A program made the position numbers and the translations under genes. Shown here piece after piece: positions 11,961 to 29,177 of a DNA stretch of 64,000 nt. Under the pieces are notes generated by a model that worked only from the letters and a program-made list of their open reading frames with translations, did not search any database and was not told the DNA's origin. Origin of the DNA: Pisaster brevispinus (lineage: Eukaryota; Echinodermata; Asteroidea; Forcipulatida; Asteriidae); contig JAMKCF010000001.1 in assembly GCA_023634235.1 (NCBI GenBank), positions 34,152,772 to 34,216,771 of the forward strand, given 5' to 3'. The stretch's first letter is position 1, and the number at the start of each line of letters is the position of its first letter.

Positions 11961-13214
11961 GGCAATGCATCTCCTATCAGTACCCCTGACTGTATACAGG
12001 CATTTTGGTGTACAGCTGTTGCTTATTGAGGGTGACTGGGTAATTTTGTTTGCCATAATAGGATCTGTTGTGTTACTCTGCAGACCGTTTAAGGGCTCTC
12101 AGCAGTGCAAACAATTTGGATTTTTGTAACAATTTTTTTTTTAAGGGATTGCGCTCTCCCATAGAGCAAAGAACTAGTTGGCTCAATAAGCAACTTTCCC
12201 TGGTCTGGAGGGCCCAAATTTATTGAGTGTTTAGACATGGAGGAAGGAACACTCCAGGGTTTAGACCACGTGAGAAGGGATTGTACTTGCTGACCCCCCC
12301 CCCCCCAACCCGAAAAACAGATATTGTTTTCATAAAAAAAAAAGTATCACAAACAACTAAACTGGCAAGAGCGCAGATGAAAAAGGGCATACCACTACCT
12401 GCCATTGCGTGAAATTAAGAAAATGGTTCAGTAAAATACAAACGCAATCTTCGATTTTAATTGGCCAAAAACGCTCCCTTCACCCTGCCCGTGCCCCATA
12501 AAAAATGTATACATGTACAACCGGAATGACTACTGATGCAATGGCATTCATTACTTTTCCTGATTCGTGTTCTTTTCTTGCCGATGGAGGGCGCTACTTA
12601 AAAATTACAACAACAAGTTGTTGAAAAGAAACAAGCCAAGGTAACTGGAACGAAACTATGACTGGAAAAAGAGGTGAGAAAAAGCAGTATGTTTCCCGAT
12701 TCACTTTCGTTTCATAACATTATTTAGTACAATGAGCTGCCTAGACACGAGCACAAGAAGAAGGTAAATGTCAAATTTCAGTAGATACCTTTACTCATTA
12801 GACTTAGTACTACTACTAGAGTCCTCACAATGACTGAGAGTGAGAGTGTGAAAGTGTTGGGATGGGGGGGGGGGGGGCGTTACAATACAAGTTTCTAACC
12901 CCAGCCCAGGTTAAAAATGCCATTTTTATTTGATACTCTTTCAGAGCAAAATCTGAAACATGACGTCGTCGGGTATCCACAACAAAAAACGGGTTTGTAC
13001 AATCCAGAGAGCAATTTTTATCCCATTGGGCATTGGCATTGTTTTTTTTTCTTCACAGAGCTCGGGGAAAGTTCTAGTACACATCGGTGTGATATGGGTA
13101 AAACAAAATAGTATTCTTTACCCCTGATGAGAAATTAATTTAATCAATGGGGTACCCACTTTTGAACATTAGGATTCAAACTGCCTCCATAGTCAAACTG
13201 TAGCCACCGAGCTA

Positions 13215-13290
13215 TACGCAGCTTGGTGGTCTAGTGCCTAGTGGTAAACATGTGCTCTATTACAGAAAAGTTCATGGTTCGAATCCCACA
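13215..13290 (+). mobile_element. tRNA-derived SINE head
   Basis: The A-box-like ggtctagtgcctagtgg is followed by a good B-box, GGTTCGAATCC, at about 13277-13287. It lies just upstream of the SLC46 5' untranslated exon. There is no intact tRNA acceptor stem. Confidence 0.5.
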
Positions 13291-13448
13291 TCAGTGATTT
13301 GCCAAGTGGTATTTTTAGATTGCATCTCACAAAATCTAATAAGTTTGTAAAGTGAAATGTTAAAAAATCTTTTATCGTCTTTTATTTTTCAGGCAATTAC
13401 TGACAAAATTGAGGGGTTTGCCTTCTGAAACACCAGTCAGACTCCACA

Positions 13449-16400
13449 ATGTCTGCTAGAATAACGATGTACTCCGTAATCAAGCGTCCAGTCACCGTAG
13501 AGCCTGTGCTTTTTCTTCTATTCTTGGTCCAAGGTGGAATGAAGACACTGCAAAGCCGATATATAAAGTACAGGCTGACAGAGATCAATAACTACACAGC
13601 GCCATTAAATGAGAGTACTTTATGCTCGAATGATAACGGGAAAGATCCAACACAAATCAAGATTGAAACCACGGCTGATACATTGATAATGTACATGTGG
13701 TATGAGGCAACACTTGTCCCAATAGCTGCAGCTTTGTTGCTTACTACAATGAGCGATTTCATTGGTCGCAGACCAGTGCTAATTATTAGTACAGTTGGAC
13801 ACATTACAGCTTCTTCAATGACCTTCTTGGTTGTTTATCTCAAATTACCTCTGGCACTTTTTCTTATCACTGAGGGGGTTCTTGGGGTGTGTGGTGGCAC
13901 AGCTCTCGTCTTAGGTGTTGGTTTCTCATATATTGCTGATGTCACAATTCATATACAAAACAAGAGGAGCATCCGATTTGTACTCCTTGATCTTATGAGG
14001 TATCTTGGACTTGGCGTTTCCTTCATTTCAGTTGATGTCTTCCTCCAGCAAACTGAAGATTACACCTTAGCTTTCCTCTTCGTGTGCATCCCAGCTTTCC
14101 TCTCCCTCATCTACATCACCCTTCCATGTCTCCTTCTTGAATCCTGTCAACCTCAGCCAATTCAACGCAACATCTTAAAGGAAATCTTCCTAAGTGTCTT
14201 TCACCTCTTCAAGCAAAATGCAAATGGGCGCCGTTTGAAGTTACTACTCCTTCTAGTTTGTCACTTTTTATACGTCATTGTAAATGAAGAGTTGTTGTCA
14301 GTGATGATCACTTATGGACGCAAGACTCCATTTTGCTGGGCGCACAACGATGTCAGCATGTATAGAGTAGTGGGTTACATTACGCCTGCTATAGGTAAAT
14401 ACTTGGTATTATTTGGTTCTGCCCTTACATGAATGTGTATTACGCACAGGCCTACTCAGTACTTTCCCAAGCTCTGCCAAAAAAAAACCCCAACATAGGC
14501 ATATATCTCTTGGTTGGGACTTGAACCTACGACCTTTGCCATGCTAGAGCATGTCTTATAACTAGTCCACCGAGCTAGCCCGGTGGCTCGAGGTATTTCG
14601 AATCCTATATTTTAGTAACTGACACCGCAACGATTAATACTTTGATGGGCAATTGTTATTTAGGTATGTAAGATCTCTTTGATCGCAAGAATAGAGGTCA
14701 TGACCCCAATGATCTCATAGAATGCCTGTATGTCCCCTGGCATTCCTCCAACCCCTTTTTATACTTCTTATTTCCTACTGGTTAGATTCCTATTATAAAA
14801 TAAATAGATGTTTACGTTTACTTGCCTGATTATATTCTTACAGCTTCAGTTATTGCCATCAAGCTTCTATCTCCATGGACCTCTGACTCCTGGTTCGTTC
14901 GAATTGGGCTCTCTTCTGGTATTGGTCTACTGCTGGCATCTGCTCTGGCCACAACAAACTTATTCCTTTTTTATGTTGGTAAGTGAACTTGAGTATGTAC
15001 TCATAGTCTTAGATCTTGGGTCTCTGTGAACAAAATAATATGGATACATTGAGTTCAAAAATATTTTATTACACATCCAACAGCACAATAGTGCCAATAA
15101 CAGGATAAAATAGGAACCGAGAAAAACTGTTCAGTTTGAGATGTTTGAGGAAAACCCCAATAGGGAAAACCCCTGCAATCTGGTCCAAGGTGCCATTCCA
15201 ACCAGGGTCCACAGAGGTGAAGGACAGGGAAAGACTGAGCCAATCTGATCAGAAACAATCAAAACAGCAAGCTTACATTGACATTACAATTGTAGTGATT
15301 GATTTCAGTTCTGCATAGCAATAGAGCTCCCCAAATCACTATTTGCTGTTATTGGTATTCAGTGTCGGCAAAATATGGTCAGTCTAAATAGTTTGTTTGT
15401 GCAAAAATGTTTGATGAAATAAACCCTGAATGTCAGCTGTAGACAGATCTCTGTTGTAAGATCAGGGCTCCATTTCACAAAGAGCTAAGAATGATGGCAA
15501 CAGCGATCAATCTCAATTGCGAATCAAAGTTTGAGGTCACAATACAAATTACTATGGTATTACTGACAACTCATCTTGAGATGAATCTCAGTGCTTTGTG
15601 AAATTGACCCAGGGCCCAATTTCATGGCTCTGTTTACCGGAATTCTCCGCTTACGGCCCATATGATTACTAGCTTTACATTTCATGGTAAGCAGAGCCAT
15701 GTATTTGGACCATGCTTGGGGGAAAAGTATGCAAGGAAAGTATCAAATTCTTTTATAAAACTGTCTTTGGAACAGTAGCAAAGGCAGAATAAACAAATTT
15801 TTGTGGTTTTTATTAAATTTATGCTTTATCTTGCGTTGCCAGGCAAAGAAATGAGATCAGATTCAAAATAACATTTTACAACAGGTGATGGTGTTTTAGG
15901 TGAAAAATAATTTGCAAAAAAAAATAATCCTTCTAGTAACCATCCAAATGTGTTAGACTAGCACCATGTACCTAGGAGCTACCAAATATTAAAGTAATTC
16001 ACCCTTGATGGGTCATTGTCTTCTTGTTAACTTGTGTGAATAGAACAGACATTTCTTTTTTTTAACGCTGTACAGCACCAGGCCTTGGTTTGTTGCACAT
16101 TCTACCTTCAGCGATCTTAAAGTCACTGATGTCAAAGAATGTTACTTCAGCAGAACAGGGTAAGAGCTGTAAACTCTGAGTGGGATATAGATCCCTCTGT
16201 GTAGGCGGTCATCATTGATGTCAAACAAGAGAAACATGGATGCATTTGAAGCATGTTCACACCACACACTACTCTTAGAATGTGATGGGTCTTTCCAGAC
16301 ATCAGTTGCCGTGCTGTTCCAGCTTGTGATGTCATTGGTTCTATTTTATCTTTGGAAAGCAACAGTGCCCTTTGAGATTTTAAACACAATATGATGGTGA

Positions 16401-17562
16401 AACATGCAAGTTGCAGTATTCAGGTTTTGGCTTGGATGGCAGTGATGACTCTGTCATGAATGATACAAATTGATTGCCACAAGGTTTTTCTTCTTATCAA
16501 GTCCACACTGATTGAGTTCAAACTGAGTCCCATCAGTGCTGGATGCATTTTTGTGCCTCGTTGTTATACTTGTATAGATCTGCAACAGTGTGGGGTTCGA
16601 CCAACAGAGGGCATTGCAGGAGATGTTTTAATGTCTGGGGTTCAGTTCCACAGTTCCACACACTCACAGATGGTTTAATTGGGCATATATTCCCATGTAA
16701 CTTATTGAAACCTTTGAGCAGTGTTGTAAAGGAGACCCATTAGACCTGAAGGTCCGAGCCTGGTCTTGAGACCTACATGTACAACACTGACTTTGAGACT
16801 CGAGTCTCTAAGGAGACACATCAGTCATCTGTTTTACTATTACATTTTCCTCCTCTTCCCATAGGTACATTGTTTGGTTGCATAGCTGTTGTGATCAGCA
16901 TTGCTCGCTTCACTTCTCCCTTTTTGATGAATGGTATATTCCAATACATGATGGAGATGTACCAACGGCCCATCTTTTTCTGCATAGTCATTGGGATTCT
17001 GGTTATACCATTATTTCTGATGAGGTAAGGAAAACAGTTTTAAAAACTTCAGCTCAGTCCTGTTTAATAACATTTTGAGTTGTAAGTTTGACTATATATT
17101 TTTTTGAAAGCTAGGATTTAAATGTAATTTTGTAAAGGTGGAAACATCATCTAAGGAATTTTCCAACATTGATAAGGTCATGCACAGAGTACTACTATAC
17201 CACCCTTGTGTGTCAATCCTTGACCTAGACCTAACAGCATAATCAGCTAGCCATCTCAGTCAGCTGTGTGTCTCCTCTTGATTCTACTGTCAACATGAAC
17301 ATCAGGGTTTTTTTGCAAAACTGTGGGGCATTCTGGACCCAAATTTGTTTTGTTTGGCCGAAGCTGGCTAAATTAAACAGCGTTTTCGGAATTTTCGTTA
17401 TAGAATTTTCATGTAACAGTTTTATGTTCCCCCCCCCACAGCATCCTTGACAGATTGTCTGAATGGCATCCACAGCCAGGCTATCTACCACTTCAAGGTG
17501 ATGATCGAATGACGCATGGGGCAGGTACCAGACACGAACTGTCTATCAACACACAGCAATAA
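13449..17562 (+). CDS. SLC46-family MFS transporter (proton-coupled folate transporter-like), 5 coding exons, 481 aa
   Basis: Seen: exons 13449-14394, 14844-14978, 16076-16159, 16865-17024 and 17442-17562. Junction phases 1, 1, 1 and 2 all close, and the frame ends in TAA. The translation is almost wholly hydrophobic helices separated by short loops, fitting 12 membrane spans. The loop-2/3 MFS signature MSDFIGRRPVLI is at residues 101-112. The first external loop has two N-glycosylation sequons (N48-Y-T, N54-E-S) and Cys59. The later segment MSKNVTSAEQGTLFGCIA (exons 3-4) matches the SLC46 region before helix 11. Known: SLC46A1 is the proton-coupled folate transporter; A2 and A3 are related plasma-membrane or lysosomal carriers, all about 450-475 residues. 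Inference: an SLC46 member; the subtype and substrate cannot be set from sequence alone. The hydrophilic C-terminus is short and typical. AATAAA at 17854-17859 is a plausible poly(A) signal. Introns carry SINE and MITE remnants. Confidence 0.9.
14508..14592 (-). mobile_element. tRNA-derived SINE head in SLC46 intron 1
   Basis: On the minus strand GGGCTAGCTCGGTGGACTAG (A-box-like) is followed by GTAGGTTCAAGTCCCAAC, with the B-box at 14516-14527. The spacing is tRNA-like but the stems are imperfect. Confidence 0.55.
15055..15270. repeat. dispersed repeat ('gaggaaaacccc' family), copy 1
   Basis: The segment containing gatgtttgaggaaaacccc, agggaaaacccctgcaatct and a ggt-rich tail recurs at 62900-63090 with the same order of blocks. 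It lies in SLC46 intron 2 and has no coding capacity. Confidence 0.6.
15466..15612. mobile_element. diverged foldback element related to the one at 11647
   Basis: It begins gggctccatttcacaaag and ends ctttgtgaaattgaccca, a near-match to the termini of the 11647-11788 element. The centre differs (tcatcttgagatgaatctca palindrome). It lies in SLC46 intron 2. Confidence 0.65.
15613..15715. mobile_element. second foldback element abutting the first
   Basis: It starts gggcccaatttcatggctctg and closes with the complementary cagagccatg near 15694-15703. It directly follows the preceding foldback element, suggesting nested or adjacent insertion. Confidence 0.5.
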
Positions 17563-17567
17563 TAGTT

Positions 17568-17700
17568 TATGCCATGCCCAGTATGGGGTAGCGGGTATCC
17601 CCCTCTCCCAAATGTTCCCACCGACAATCCCTCCGAAAATCTTCTAAAGAATTCCAAAATCACAACGAAGATACAATAGCCCTGGGGAGGGGTGCACACC
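17568..17700. repeat. dispersed repeat, copy 2 ('accatgcccgatatg' family)
   Basis: It contains gccatgcccagtatggggta, a ccccctctcccaaatgttcc block and acaacgaagatacaat, matching the blocks at 8878 and 17968. It lies in the SLC46 3' untranslated region. Confidence 0.55.
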
Positions 17701-17756
17701 ATGCCCCATATCAAGCGCCAAATGTAACATTTGCTATCCAATGTCAGTAAACAATT

Positions 17757-17850
17757 CATTGTCAGTGTGAACTACTTTCTCCTAGCAGGTGTGCTGATTA
17801 CCTATATTGTCAGTGTGAACTACTTTCTCCTAGCAGGTGTGCTGATTACC
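17757..17850 (+). repeat. 48-bp direct duplication
   Basis: Two virtually identical copies of a unit containing gtgaactactttctcctagc begin at about 17761 and 17809. They lie in the probable SLC46 3' untranslated region, just before its AATAAA. Confidence 0.93.
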
Positions 17851-17967
17851 TTCAATAAACATTACAAACAGTGACTCTAAACCTTATTGCATTCTAGAAA
17901 CTAAGGTTTGATTATTATGACACCATGAAATAATCCCATGCAGAACGAAACCTCATTGTTTTTGGCC

Positions 17968-18215
17968 ACCATGCAAATTTTCTACACCATGTCCAATATG
18001 GGGGCAGAGAGTAACACCCACCCCCCCCCCCCCCAATGTTCTCATACTTAAACACATTAAGTTCCTCTTGTACAGAAGAAAGACAAAACATAACTAAAAA
18101 ATAATAGTAAAGAAAAAAAGAATAAAACAATTAATACATACAAAAAATTAGAAATATTATACTATTTTAAAATCCTATAAAGAATTTCTGAGATTCCAAG
18201 CACACAATGATTCTA
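17968..18215. repeat. dispersed repeat, copy 3 ('accatgcccgatatg' family)
   Basis: It contains accatgtccaatatgggggc, a long C run, aatgttctcatac and a distal tctgagattccaagcacacaa block shared with the copy at 8878-8985. Confidence 0.5.
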
Positions 18216-18515
18216 TTTTAAATGATTGATTTTATTGTTTGTTTGGTTTTATCCTGACACTGATGTGTGATAAGAACTGTATACTCAGTGCTTTCTCAAG
18301 TCCATGGAGGGGGGCAGGGAGGGGATCTATATACTGTAGACTACCCCTGATCTCGGCATGCTAATGTGTCTTAACCACAGGATCGGACCACCTGTATTGT
18401 TAACGATCAGCCCAGTTCATATCATGTCATTAGCAGCAGTACCACAAACAATTTCATTGTTAAAATCTGCAGACTTGGAATGCACTGAGTATTCATTGCT
18501 TATTACAGTTTCACC

Positions 18516-18722
18516 CCGATGTTTCCCCACCCCTATGTTCCGACACACCTATGTTTCGACACCCACTTTTTCCGACACCCCTATGTTCCGACACCCCTGT
18601 GTTCTGACACCCCTATGTTCCGACACCCCTATGTTTCCAACTCACCTATGTTCCGACACCCCTATGTTCCGAATCCCCTGAGTTTGGTCACCCCTACATG
18701 TACATGTTCCGACAGCCCTAGT
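18516..18722 (+). repeat. 17-bp minisatellite (ctatgttccgacacccc)
   Basis: About twelve imperfect units of ctatgttccgacacccc run from about 18516 to 18722, with variants (tgtgttctgac, tatgtttccaac). The unit length is not a multiple of three; open frames across it are artefacts of the repeat. Confidence 0.9.
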
Positions 18723-20529
18723 GTATTTTCCTAACCCTAATGCTAGGTTTGGTGGAGTATAGAGCAGTCACCCTTATTACCAACAGGTAAAGGGTGAAAC
18801 CAACATTCATGACTTTCTATGCAAGAATTACACCAATTAGTGACTTATTTTATTTAATATTAACCAAAACCACCTTAACTAATTATGGAAAATGCAGTAA
18901 TAAATTTGATTACAAACTGTTGGAAAAACATCCTTACTTTTCATATAAACTTTATTTTTGTGTAAATTTTGTACTCAAGGAATGATTACATGTTTGCGTT
19001 AAGGTGAGAAGTTAAATTGTATTTTGGTATCTATAAGGTTTGCTTAATACATTGTGAAGAACAGTGATTGTCTTCGTTTGCAATTTCTACCAACTGTGTC
19101 TTTCATTTTACTATGTTTTTGTCTAACTTTTAATTGTGTAATGGTCAACAGAATGCAGATATAGGTGTTTAATCTTAGAGGTCTACCTTTTCTTTTCTCT
19201 CCCTTGTGTTTTCCTGTATTTATTTATTTCTAATTAATACATTTCAGGTAGGGGTCCTTGTTAAACATTTGATATTAGAGATGAATGGACGATAAATTAA
19301 AAGCAGTTTGACTGTGTGTCCTCTTTGTAATACTGTACCCATGTAAACTGTCTCATTTAAACAGAAATGTGTGCAATGTTTTACAATACTTAATCAACTA
19401 CTTTGGAAACTGAAGTTAACACTCAGGTCATTGTTATTTCGTTACATATTGTTCTTTCGCAAAATAACAACAGCTTGGCTGACAAAATACTGTTAAATGG
19501 TGTCTTTTCGTGTTCTTGGTTTGCATTGTTTTATTTTTATTTTTCGCTTAAATGTTCTCCAGTTAGATTGGTTGAATGATATATTGGTGAGTATCATAAT
19601 CCCAAATATGGACATTGTTACCATTTTGTGTATTGTATTTCCACGAGTCGTATACCGAGTATGCAGAATTCACCAAGCTGAATCTTTAGCCACACTTGTG
19701 ACAACTGGGGCCAAGTTTAGCAGAGTCTTTCTACAAGGCTTTGAGAAAGACTATGCTGTGGTCGACACGTCGAGCCATTAACTGTTTTATGCATTTTAGG
19801 TGCTTTTAATTGCTAAGCAGATTGCAACAGCTAATTCTATTTTCTCATGTACGTATTTACAATAGACATGATGATAGATAAAGCCAAACAATATTTAAAC
19901 AGTTGGCTTGTCCCGCCATTGACCATGGGTTGCAGTTTAACTTAATTAAAAACTCACCAAAATACGTGTTTTGTAACAAGAAAACTACAAGCTACTTTAG
20001 TAAAGATTATAATAAATTGTACATATCAATGTTTTATGCGTTGGTTGAATAAAATGAAGATAATTGAGGTGTTATTACCTGAAATATGGAGATGAACAAA
20101 CGACATGTTTACAAGTTTCAGCTGGTCCTGTGTGAATGTAAGACACGCGACTGTGAGGGCGCTACAACTTGTTGGTAATATTAGCATTACAAAGAATGTG
20201 GTATGTAACAATGGTGGTCAGTGGTGGAACAAAACAATGATGAAAACAAAGGAAAATAGGGGCGGGGTGTTCTGATCCGTCACAAAATGATTGGTCCAAA
20301 CAAAAGTCACTTAAAACTGACATTCCGGTTTTTATTCCTGTCGTGCACTTACGTGAGAAGCCGGAATTCTTTCTAAGCCGTTCAGTCGGAAAACGCAGAT
20401 GTTTTGCTTGATGTTGTTTTAAAGCATCAAGGAAGGCATTTTTAGGTTGTCATGTTGGAGTTGTCACCTCCATTTTGAAGACATGATGTGTCAATGTAAC
20501 AATTACTAGCAGAGTCTCACTATTACAGT

Positions 20530-25299
<4,770 letters not shown>

Positions 25300-26207
25300 A
25301 TCTCAACAGTCTACGCGTTCCAGGTCTCTCCCATCATTATCAAATTTATTTAGATACTTAGTTAGGCGTGACAGTATGGCCAAACTGGCCGAGTACAAAA
25401 TAAACATGATTTTTCTTCCAGTTGGCACTTCCTTAAAAAAATGTCATTAAACACTAAACAGGTCATTCATCTTTAGAAGGGAGTGGTATACATGGAATTA
25501 AACTTTCACAAGAAGAATAAATAATAATAATGAAAATATGAAAACTGTTTTAAATGATAGTTGTTTTGACACTTACACTCCAAATATCACAGACATTTAA
25601 TTTTTTCCAGTTGTCTCATTGACTCAAAAATTCCAAACTTGACATGGTGTTTTTATGATCGAGGTTTTCTTATTTTCAAACAAACTAAATCTAAACATAA
25701 ACTGAGTCTCTGTCCAAAATTTAACTGATAGAGAGAAACAAGTAGAAGAAGGCAACAAGGTGTCACACTTGATCACTTACTTTTTGGTGTTATTAGAGTG
25801 TTGACTATCCTACGGTTAGCACTATACATAAGCACTGGAGCGCTTTATTGTTATTGTATATATAATTTAGACATTAAAAACAAAAGTTACATGCAAAATA
25901 CTAGGTATTAAATATTTTAATATCATAAACATTTATTTCCCATTGCTGATGCTAAATTCAAACCACGCCAAAGCTGGAGAAACAAAATGACATTTTGTTT
26001 CGAAATCTGACAAGTAAAGTTCTACAATGTAGTCACCGTGACAAGCAGGGTCAATAAACGTGCCCGTGTTAAATCCTACTAAATGGCTTTGTATTTGTTT
26101 GTATGCAAAATTATACTTAATAAAAAAGTTTCTTAAAACTTAGCAAACAAAACAGGGAGCAGGTGTAAACGTCCAAACGTCTATCCAAGTTTTACTGCAG
26201 CTTCAGT

Positions 26208-26325
26208 GTTACTGTCAGTGTTTCTTGGTGTTACTGTCAGTGTTTCTTGGTGTTACTGTCAGTGTTTCTTGGTGTTACTGTCAGTGTTTCTTGGTGTTAC
26301 TGTCAGTGTTTCTCGGTGTCACTGT
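26208..26325 (+). repeat. 22-bp minisatellite (gtgttactgtcagtgtttcttg)
   Basis: About five head-to-tail copies of a 22-bp unit containing gtgttactgtcagtgtttct. They create overlapping open frames with a cyclic hydrophobic peptide that is not a real protein. Confidence 0.95.
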
Positions 26326-27404
26326 GACCTACAAGGACCACATTTTGCTAAATCTTTGGATTTTTCAAACCTCGCGCGTCACGTTAAAGTGTGCGATTTC
26401 CTTTGAAAGCAATAAAATGTTCAATACGCAAGGCTTGCCCAGTCCTTTGGGTTGAGTACGATGGGCTTATAACTTGATACTATTTATGCATAACCCATCT
26501 TGAAGACGGCAATGGTTTGTATGCCCTTAAAGAAACACTTGAAACAAAATTTTAAAACCGCAAATTAAAAAATTAAATAAATTTAAAACAAAAATAACAA
26601 TATCTTAAGAATAGACTTTGGCTAAAAAATAAAAACAAATTACAATTGAGAAGTGAACTTATCATAAATCATTCTAATTACGATTGAATACATGAATCGA
26701 GGCTCAACGGTTTTTCTTCAGTGACTTTGAACAGATGTTTAAACAAAAAAAGAAATCAATTTATTCGAATGAGAACAAGTTGATGAGTGGCTGGTTTGAA
26801 AACCACAAGGATTCCTCCATGATTTGCATAGTGAGACTACCACAAATAATTCAAAATCTTCCCTCAAAATGAGCTAAGCTTGATGGATTCAGTACCGCAG
26901 TAACACGAACATTCTAAACACGAATATCATCAATCTTGGTGTTGAGTTATACTCTTTAAGGTTTGGATGAATAAGCGATTTATTAGGTCAAAAATATCAA
27001 CTAGATTTCGCTCGTGTAATTTGCGATACATAAATTATTCAAAACGTGAGAATAAGTGCAAAATTTACTGTGCGATACAAAGGGAGCTACATTAAAGCTT
27101 AGTTTATGTACAATATAAACATTCGATTGCGTTATAACCACACTAAACATCAATCTAAAACCTCATATTAACAGCTTAATCTGCAATGGCTTTTTAAGGC
27201 ATTCTATTCTTTAAAATGTTCATTCTCAGGTTAAGACAAATCAAATTTGTTTGCAACTAGAAACTTTTGATCTATTATTATTGGCCGCTGAATCTGTTCA
27301 ACGACTTCACGGTGTGACTTTGTTGAACTCGGTAGGTTTACAGTTAACAACCACGAGATTTAAAACTCTCATGGTATACAATATCTTTTGCCACCATCTT
27401 GCTC

Positions 27405-27550
27405 AAGTTCATTGTATACAACAGCAGTAATGGATAAAAGTGTACATTGTACAAAATGGAACCAGACTTTTTGCCCTTCCAGCCTCGGTTTGATAATACA
27501 TGTATTTGAATGGGAGAGAAGCAAGATGGCTGCACAATGATATAGGTGTA
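27405..27550 (+). mobile_element. dispersed element with 'caagatggctgca' motif, copy B
   Basis: Shares attgtatacaacagcagtaa, ccagcctcggtt and gcaagatggctgcacaatga with copy A at 21220-21372, in the same order and orientation. Confidence 0.6.
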
Positions 27551-28605
27551 TGAAGAAAGAAGACGAGCAGAAACTCTTCAAAACTTAAAAGAATATTTCA
27601 TATAAACCCGGTTCGTACCAGAACCAACACTTCATTCTTTTACAAGGTTGCTAGCCGTAAACCTAATCAACAACTCCTAATACGAAGTTTCAAAGCTTAT
27701 TTTGTCTTTACATCACACTGAAATGAGGCTCTATAAATGATGTTCCATCTTCTTAATTCTTCTAATTAATAACTAAACCAGTCCCCATTTTGTGACTGTG
27801 CGAATCAGTGGTTGTAATAACTGGTAACAGACTCATAATTTTATGGCCATGCCCTAACAATCATTGTGATTCGATTAAAAGCTGGTGATTCTGACGAATA
27901 CTCTCCACACTCTCTACAGAAGGCGCTTTTCAAATGAACCCAAATAAATTGAACACACTTTCCCCAATCTTAATGTACAACATATCTTTTAACTTTGCCA
28001 TTGGTCTTTGCGTTTTTCACATTACACTTCAGTGTATGCTTTGCAAGACATTGTAACCGCACGATTTCAATATGGTTTGGTTTATGAATATTAGTTGGAC
28101 TAAAATTGCTTAGATAAAAGTTTTTAAAAAGTTGAACCGATTTCATTTTCCACGCAATTCACTTTTCATCCAGTAATGAATGATACGCATGAATAATACG
28201 CTCGAAAATCAGATAACCGGAAGTTCGAGATATAATCGTTTTTTCGATAAAACATTTATAGAAATGGTGTATCAGAAATGTATAGAAATGAAATTATGAA
28301 GTCGTTTTCAAAATATCTAGAGCAACAGCAGCATCAGGAAAGTGTACCTTCTTAAGTGAATAGTTCGCGTCCAAATTAACCTGCATGTAAACGCTTCGAT
28401 ACTTCATGTATAAACCGGGGCAAGCATTTAGTACGTCCATAGAAATGGTACACTGGACACCACTGAATATCCCCAGTTTACACGTAGATAGTACCTAGAC
28501 TATATCGCTACACTGATATAATGGTTAAAACCAGCAGGTGGATGCAATTACCAACAGCCTAACTTGATCAATTAGGATAAACCATACACAATTCTCTTGT
28601 TTTTT

Positions 28606-29177
28606 TTATTCCCTTCCCTTCTCCCGCCTTCCCTCCTTCTTTCTCTCCCGTTCCCGTTCTCGTTCAAGCCGCCTCTCCTCTCGTGTCAGTTTCCTCTTAG
28701 TAGGCTCAGTCACCGCTTCGTCTGTCCCCGGGACACCGCTAGCCTGAGTCCCGGTCTCTTGTCTCCTCCCGTCCCGTCCTGGGCGATCCTTCTTTCCAGG
28801 TCGATCTTTTTTCCCCTTCTTGGGTTTTGAAGTAGCGGCCACCTCGGATGAATCCTCGGGTTCTTCGGCGTTGTCAGACGGGCATGGGTGATCGAAATAT
28901 CTGGTAGCGTTTCGGAACTGCTTGTTCTTGGTCCAGATGTGAACGTAGGTCATGAAGAGTTTCTTTCCGTCCCGGTGCCCCATGACTAAGAAGTTGTCTT
29001 TTCCTGGTTGGAGCATACCGCAGCCGCAGTTAGCGCCCTCTCGTGTCCAGAATGTCATCTTGTTTAAGTCTTTCTGTTTCATACTGCCTTGTTTGATGAC
29101 GACATATTTATCGGGATCTCCGATGTACTTCTTGCCCTCCGCTGACTCCTTCACGTCAATCAGCTTCATCTTGAGTA
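28606..29177 (-). CDS. sFRP exon 3: NTR domain core and charged C-terminal tail
   Basis: The acceptor is gactag (AG at 29179-29178, reading leftwards). The first two bases complete a Val codon, giving VLKMKLIDVK, which aligns with ALRMKIKEVK of SFRP1. Cys250 and Cys252 (ANCGCG) and Cys298 (HPCP) are the last three NTR cysteines; DNFLVMGHRDGKKLFMT is the conserved core strand. After Cys298 come acidic Ser/Glu, then two KKDRPG repeats and a Lys/Arg/Glu-rich end running to TAA. Confidence 0.95.

Larger units (their letters stand above)
9880..13448. other. spacer between tetraspan copy 2 and the SLC46 gene
   Basis: Left part: likely 3' untranslated region of tetraspan copy 2, AT-rich. Middle: a 50-bp minisatellite interrupted by a foldback element. 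Right: homopolymer runs (C at 12294-12306, G at 12863-12878), a tRNA-like SINE fragment, and the 5' untranslated region of the SLC46 gene. An acceptor (ttttcag, AG at 13391-13392) lies 56 bases before that gene's ATG, so its 5' leader is probably spliced. A possible donor lies near 12672 (aaaagag then gtgaga). No other coding exon is visible. Confidence 0.5.
17563..20529. other. spacer between SLC46 and the glycosyltransferase gene
   Basis: Starts with the SLC46 3' untranslated region, which holds a 48-bp direct duplication, then two copies of a dispersed repeat, a 'tgttccgacacccct' minisatellite and about 1.7 kb of AT-rich DNA. The last 200 bases before 20530 are less AT-rich and probably hold the glycosyltransferase promoter and leader. 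No exon of domain-like quality was found. Confidence 0.5.
25300..28605. other. convergent spacer between the glycosyltransferase and sFRP genes
   Basis: Both flanking genes end here, so it holds two 3' untranslated regions. It is AT-rich, with a 22-bp minisatellite at 26208-26325 and one copy of the 'caagatggctgca' element. No coding exon was recognised on either strand. Confidence 0.5.

Noticed and set aside
18358..18734. Overlapping open frames across 18358-18734
   Set aside because: Both are translations of the 17-bp minisatellite and have no independent support.
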